Assembly (NCBI GenBank): GCA_019648995.1
Contig: BLXT01003032.1
Location: 51,625-76,737 of the forward strand
DNA: 25,113 nt
Reading direction: 5' to 3'
DNA from: Plakobranchus ocellatus
Taxonomy: Eukaryota; Mollusca; Gastropoda; Plakobranchidae
Shown: positions 20,471 to 25,113 of the stretch, one piece after another
How positions within the stretch are numbered: the first letter of the stretch is position 1
How the letters are laid out: each line of letters starts with the position of its first letter
Notes under the pieces: generated by a model
What the model was told of the DNA's origin: nothing
Database searches by the model: none
The model's input: only the letters and a program-made list of their open reading frames with translations
Made by a program: the position numbers and the translations under genes

Positions 20471-21502
20471 AAAAACAATTTATTTCAACCATTTCCTTTT
20501 ATTGTTCTACATTTGTTCCTAGTATGGGACTCGTGTCAAAGCTTCCCTCACAAGTCCTGTCTTTCAAATAGACCTCCTCCCCCATCCCCCAAAATATTAG
20601 TTACTTTTTGCATGTTGTAACCCATCCAAATGAATTTAAAAGTTGTAGTTCACACTCACTTCAAATCATTGGTTTGAGATACTACACATATTTATGAGCA
20701 TTCAATTTAATCAAATCTTTTTTTCAAAGCAGAAAAACAAAACAAAAACAGAGACCCGGCCACTCGATAAATAGTCTTGAAATTCATAAGTGCCATAATG
20801 CACTGTCGGCCATGGAATCTCACTGACAAAAAAAAGAGAAAAAAAAATTCAACATGAAGCAGAGGCAACGGAATGACATTGTCCGAACTCTCCTCACCAT
20901 AGAGTGTCTCCCCATCCCCACCCCCTCCTCCGTCAATATTCAACTGCTTATCAATCTTCTTACTAAGTACATTTGCCCATTTAGATGAATGATCATGATG
21001 ATATTACATGTAATAGGATGATGATGATGACAATAATAATAGTAATAATTATACTTACTATGAGAGTAACAATGATTTTCTCAAGCCTAAATGCTGTACA
21101 TATTAAACACAATCCTATGATGAAATAAAGAGAGAGCATGACCATGCGCTAACTGTAATACTTTCTTGTAAGCTTCAAATAATTTTATCTCAGATAGCAT
21201 CAGTCTATGTTATAAAACAAAGCAATTATTGACAGAAATAAAACTTCTTCTCCCATGAAGCATAATTATATGTTTTTAACAAAAGTTAAAAAAAAAAAAA
21301 AAAAAATACTGAAGCAAACTTGAACACTTGGTGATCAAAACAAAGCTTTTCTGTGACAACCACAAACGCCCTAGAACAAATTCTTTGGCCGCAATACAGC
21401 ATACACCTCAATCAGGAAGCTAATAAAATGTCCAATAACATTGCTATGTCTTGCCTCACCACAAACTCAAACTTGTTGGTTTGTGATTTTAACACTAATT
21501 CT
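20471..21502. other. Gene-free region with simple repeats
   Basis: It contains a GAT/AAT-rich stretch around 20990-21055 and a 19-A run at 21288-21306. An open minus-strand frame (20707-20943) includes a glycine/phenylalanine-rich translation of low-complexity DNA and is not supported. Confidence 0.5.
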
Positions 21503-22315
21503 CATATGTGATGCGTTCTGTCAAAACAGGGCATAAGGTACCCTCGGGCTGTTTTGAGATATTTATACCATTGTATAGTTCAGGTCTTAAGCTTGATTTT
21601 GACACCAAGTTTATGTCAATTGGATAATTTTTGGCTGAGCTATGGGCATTTGAAGATGGTTGGTACGTGAAAAGCAAAACCTCGTTTTATTGAGAAAACT
21701 GAGCTTAAAGTTTTGAATATATCTCCATAGCAACTAATAGGTTCTAATAATCCGAGAGCTACAAAATTTGGCAATCACAATAAGCACATAATGCGTGACA
21801 CTCACACAAAATTTCACACTATTTCATGCAGTTTTCTTTATTTTAAAGCACATTATGCATGTTATAAGTATAACTCACCGCAACAATACAAAATAAAGGA
21901 AAATTTCAGTCTCAGAAGAGATTGCACTATAATTTATTTATGAGTTCATTTAATTTATATCTATTCAAGAACAGTGCTATATTTAGAAAGTTTAGGTTTT
22001 CCCGATTGCATTGATACCAAACAATGCCAGAGTGGCTTGTTGATTAATGACCAAAATCATTGATAAAAAAGGATATGATTAGCGTAATTCTCATTTAAGA
22101 TTTAGACCTATGTCAAAGAAATGCCATATTTAGTGTATTTTCAAACGCAAAAACAATGTTTTTTTCATAATAAACCTCAAGACTAATGTCTTTAGGATCG
22201 GAATATGCAATAAAAAATTTTAGCTAAAAAAAAAGTGTATTAACTTTACATCGCAATATCTCAAAATAGGCCAGGGTACCTTATGCCCCCGGTTTGACAT
22301 AACGCGTCACATATG
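21503..22315. mobile_element. MITE-like DNA element with 61-bp terminal inverted repeats
   Basis: The left end (21503-21563) and the right end (22255-22315, reverse-complemented) match over about 61 bases with roughly ten differences and two one-base gaps. Shared strings are CATATGTGA, GCGTT, TGTCAAA, GGCATAAGGTACCCT and TTTTGAGATATT. The 813-bp interior has no transposase-like frame, so the element is non-autonomous. CATATG at both tips could be a target duplication, or TA could be the duplication with the element starting at TGTGA. Inside, AAGCACATAATGCGTG and AAGCACATTATGCATG recur about 65 bases apart. Confidence 0.85.
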
Positions 22316-22356
22316 TATGTAAGTGTGTATGTGTTTACATGTTTGATTCCACTTTG

Positions 22357-22610
22357 AAAGCAATGGTAACAGTATTTGGGTGCAGGCCTATTTTATATCC
22401 CCTCTGTTTAAAGCAATGGTAACAGAATATGGGTGCAGGCCTATTTTATATCCCCTCTGTTTAAAGAAAAGGTAACACATTTGAGTGTTTGCCTATTCTA
22501 TATCCCCTATGTTGGAAGCAATGATAAAATTATTTCTATTTCTGATCTGTTGAAAGCAATAGTATTTAATTAAATGTGCCTGTAATAGAACTCCCCTACA
22601 GAAAGCAAAA
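22357..22610. repeat. 53-bp tandem repeat, decaying along the array
   Basis: Units start at 22357, 22410, 22463 and 22515, a spacing of 53, 53 and 52. A shorter remnant starts near 22552 and another at 22601. The first two are nearly identical (AAAGCAATGGTAACAG..., GGGTGCAGGCCTATTTTATA, TCCCCTCTGTTT); later ones diverge progressively. It starts 42 bases after the MITE-like element. Confidence 0.88.
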
Positions 22611-23359
22611 TAGGCTAAGTGCATTTTACATATTTGAAGGAATCTAGAACTGTCTATCATAAGAATCATGGCATCATAAAATCAGGTACATTTTTCAAAG
22701 TAAGGGGAATGTACTATAAGTATCAATGACCAAATTACACTCTGTTCTTTCTCCTACCAAGTTACAACACAATGTCACTCCACATCTGTCTTTCCATATA
22801 AAACGAGGTGCCATATGTCAATCTGAGACACACGCTCGCTCCTTCCCCCACCCCTTAAATTAATACATATATTCACACATTTCATATTACATGATTCAAA
22901 TTGTCTCATGACCATGGAGGATATTATAATGAATATTGGAAGGTTTTTCACATTTCCTTGTGGTTAACCTTCAATCATGTTCATGCCTTCAGGAACAAAC
23001 AATAATATAATACTCAAAATGAAATACACTATTTATTTGATGAACTTGGCCAACAACATCGAGACCAATGGCAAAAAAAAATTTCATGTGCTCGTAAAAC
23101 TATAAGCCAAGAACAAGTAAATAAAACCAAACTCCTGCCGTACACAAAAATGACAAGTTTAAAATTTTGTACATGAAAATGACATCTGTTAAAATTATAT
23201 GAGAGTGGTTTTAGGACCTTCTTTGTTCTAAAAAAATAATTATCATAATACAAATTTCAAAGTACATCCACCATTTTGTAAAAAAAAAAATGCAAGCATG
23301 TACATTAGATTATGTGTTCTCTAGCTCACACACTATTTTGACAGTCTTTAGTTTTCTGG
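22611..23359. other. Gene-free region
   Basis: AT-rich, with an A run near 23279-23290. A 74-residue minus-strand frame (23029-23253) has no motif I recognise. Confidence 0.5.
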
Positions 23360-23450
23360 TCCTTGATGAGCCAGGCACTGCTAATGATTGGATTGGAACT
23401 CACAGTCCCTGTAGATTTCAGGGCTGGTTGGCCGAACCCAGGCCACCAAA
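23360..23450 (-). mobile_element. tRNA-derived SINE copy 3 (degenerate)
   Basis: Read on the minus strand, GGTGGCCTGGGTTCGGCCAA leads into CCCTGAAATCTACAGGGAC, matching the CCCTGAAATCTGAAGGGATC of copy 1. GAGTTCCAATCC (23390-23401) follows as a B box. The GCCTGAGATCACC tail is only vaguely recognisable, so this is an older or truncated copy. Confidence 0.55.
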
Positions 23451-24794
23451 ACAATAATACATACATAAATATTAGATTATGATTAATGTAGCACCAAAAA
23501 CTGAAAGTAAGCATCATTAAAAAAAATTAAATGAAAGAAAATTTAAGTGGTTGTTTTATTTTGCTTTGTTCCGTTTTATCCCCTTAAGTTTGGTGTGATA
23601 CTCATGACAGTGGTTATGTTCCCCATTTTTTTCTTGCAACAAGTGTATAATAAAAAATAAACTTTAATCTACATCTCTAGCATCAGCGTTTAGATCCAGG
23701 ACTAGATTTTGTTCTATTTTATTCAACAAGATTAATGATCAGCCTTAGGGAGGTAGGTTTGTAAAAATATTAAACACTGGTAATGAAAACTGATAAACAA
23801 TTTCTCAGGTTTTATATATTAGAAAATATATTTCCCTTTCTAATTAAACCCAATAGAGATAACACGGCACAGCCAGACAGGGAAAAAAGAAAAGTTAAAG
23901 CAATTTAAGAGGAAGAGAAATGTACATAATGTGTAACAACAATAACATTGGAAAAAAAAAAAAAAAAAGGATAGCAGCAAATCGTGCTCTGAAACAATGT
24001 AATTGTAAGTTGTAGGTGATTATTTTTCTTCTTTTTCTTTGGGGGGGTGGAGGGGGCGACATCTTGTTCATTTCTCAGGAGAAAAAAATTGTAATTTAAA
24101 AAAAGAATGAACTCTCTCAGATACTAAGCACACTGGCTGTTCATGACTGCCTGGCTTCTTAAATAGCACTGTGACGTGATTTGAACACGTATGTTTAAGT
24201 TTTTCTTTGAAAAAAAAATCTCTCATTTACAAGCATCAATTTTTTTAAAAAAAAAAAAAGGACTTCTAACAAGTGGAGAAATATTTTTTTTTTTTTTAAA
24301 TTGATTAGAGAATGTGTTTGCAAGGAGATTCTGAAAATTGTTGAAGGGTTAAAGTTCCTTATCTCTCTAGAAATTGATCATCAATATAAACAAAGCTATG
24401 CTGCTTGGACATGAAAGTTCCAAAATGCTTGGAAAATTAAAAACATTGAAAATTCAATAAGCTTGCCTTCGAAGGCGTCTGAAATATTTATCGACTTTCT
24501 AGTGAGTATGGGAAGCATAAATATGACATCGTAATACAATGACTTGACGAGTTGAAGAACCAATTTTAAGTGTTTTCCTATCTCGACAAATTCTGAGTTG
24601 CTTCTTGTTTATTTTTCTCTTTTCATAAAATAACCATTGTGAGTCCGACAGTCTTCCTATGATAGGAATGCAGAGGCAGAGGCAATGGAGATATGATAAC
24701 AACAGTCCATAAAATTCAGAGGCAAAAGAGGGGAAAAAAACAACCGTAAGAACATGATTTCACAACGTAAGTTCCTAAAGCAAATATTAATGGT
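23451..24794. other. Gene-free region with homopolymer runs
   Basis: A runs near 23951-23968 and 24247-24259, a G-rich patch near 24041-24058, and T runs near 24284-24297. No gene or named element is seen. Confidence 0.5.
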
Positions 24795-25004
24795 ATGATC
24801 AGTGAATTGTGCATGGAAAGGAGAAAGCCAGGGTCGACCGATTGGAGAAGTCAAAGAACAAGCCATTCTAAGCAACACAGGGCAAGTGTACAATTTGACA
24901 TTGTCAACAAAGGGATAAACGAGCTTTTAACTGATGTGCGACAAAACTCACATACTGAAAAGACGAAGCTTGGGATCAAATTAAGTTTAGCCAGTCCACA
25001 ATAA
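24795..25004 (+). other. Unrecognised open frame ending inside a SINE
   Basis: A 69-residue frame (beginning MISELCMERRKPG) with hydrophilic, protein-like composition, including DIVNKGINELLTDVRQN. Its last codons and TAA come from the tail of the neighbouring minus-strand SINE, so any original frame was cut by that insertion. I recognise no family. It may be a fragment of a transposon protein, or chance. Confidence 0.25.
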
Positions 25005-25113
25005 GGTGATCTCAGGCTTTCAGGCGCTCCATCAGGCCAGGGTGCAGGTGCCAGGGCTTGAACCCACAACAGAAGGGTCCCTGTAGATAGAGTGCAAAGC
25101 TTGATGGGGGGGG
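24996..25113 (-). mobile_element. tRNA-derived SINE copy 4, cut by window edge
   Basis: On the minus strand the order is CTACAGGGACCC, the B-box-like GGGTTCAAGCCC (25054-25065), then GCGCCTGAAAGCCTGAGATC and ACCTTATTGTGG. The last strings match copy 2 (CCTGAAAGCCTGAGATCACC) and copy 1 (ACCTTGTTGTGG). The head is incomplete because the window ends, in a run of eight G. Confidence 0.72.

Overview
The window is animal nuclear DNA, AT-rich and repeat-laden, with one intron-split protein gene. The protein it spells is the 63 kDa / tau95-type subunit of RNA polymerase III transcription factor TFIIIC (GTF3C5), identified from recalled family motifs and not from a search. Introns of 0.3-1.5 kb with GT-AG borders, tRNA-derived SINEs, CT and ACT microsatellites and scattered AGATCTAGATCT motifs suit an invertebrate. 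I lean to a mollusc, perhaps a gastropod, but the sequence alone does not prove this.

Layout: 1-4.7 kb is 5' flank with no gene. It holds an ACT microsatellite, two blocks of a minisatellite with the palindromic core CAAGGCATGCCTTG, a CT microsatellite and two degenerate tandem repeats. 4.7-15.1 kb is GTF3C5 on the + strand: a probable 5'UTR splice acceptor at 4725, a start codon at 4766, nine coding exons and a stop at 14793-14795. All eight junctions keep the frame and give 575 residues. Introns 6 and 7 carry SINEs with B-box-like Pol III promoter motifs, and introns 4 and 6 each hold a stop-free segment that could be an alternative exon.

15.1-25.1 kb is about 10 kb with no convincing gene. 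It contains a tRNA-SINE at 20.26 kb, an 813-bp element with 61-bp terminal inverted repeats (21503-22315, MITE-like), a decaying 53-bp tandem array directly after it, and two minus-strand SINE copies at 23.36 kb and at the window's right edge.

The most notable points are these. About 92 residues of acidic N-terminal extension precede the conserved GTF3C5 core, while the acidic C-terminal tail of the human protein is absent. Two candidate frame-preserving cassette exons (39 and 120 nt) lie in the introns. Pol III-type SINEs sit inside a gene for a TFIIIC subunit. A non-autonomous-looking DNA transposon lies downstream. I see no operon, CRISPR array, phage or bacterial system.
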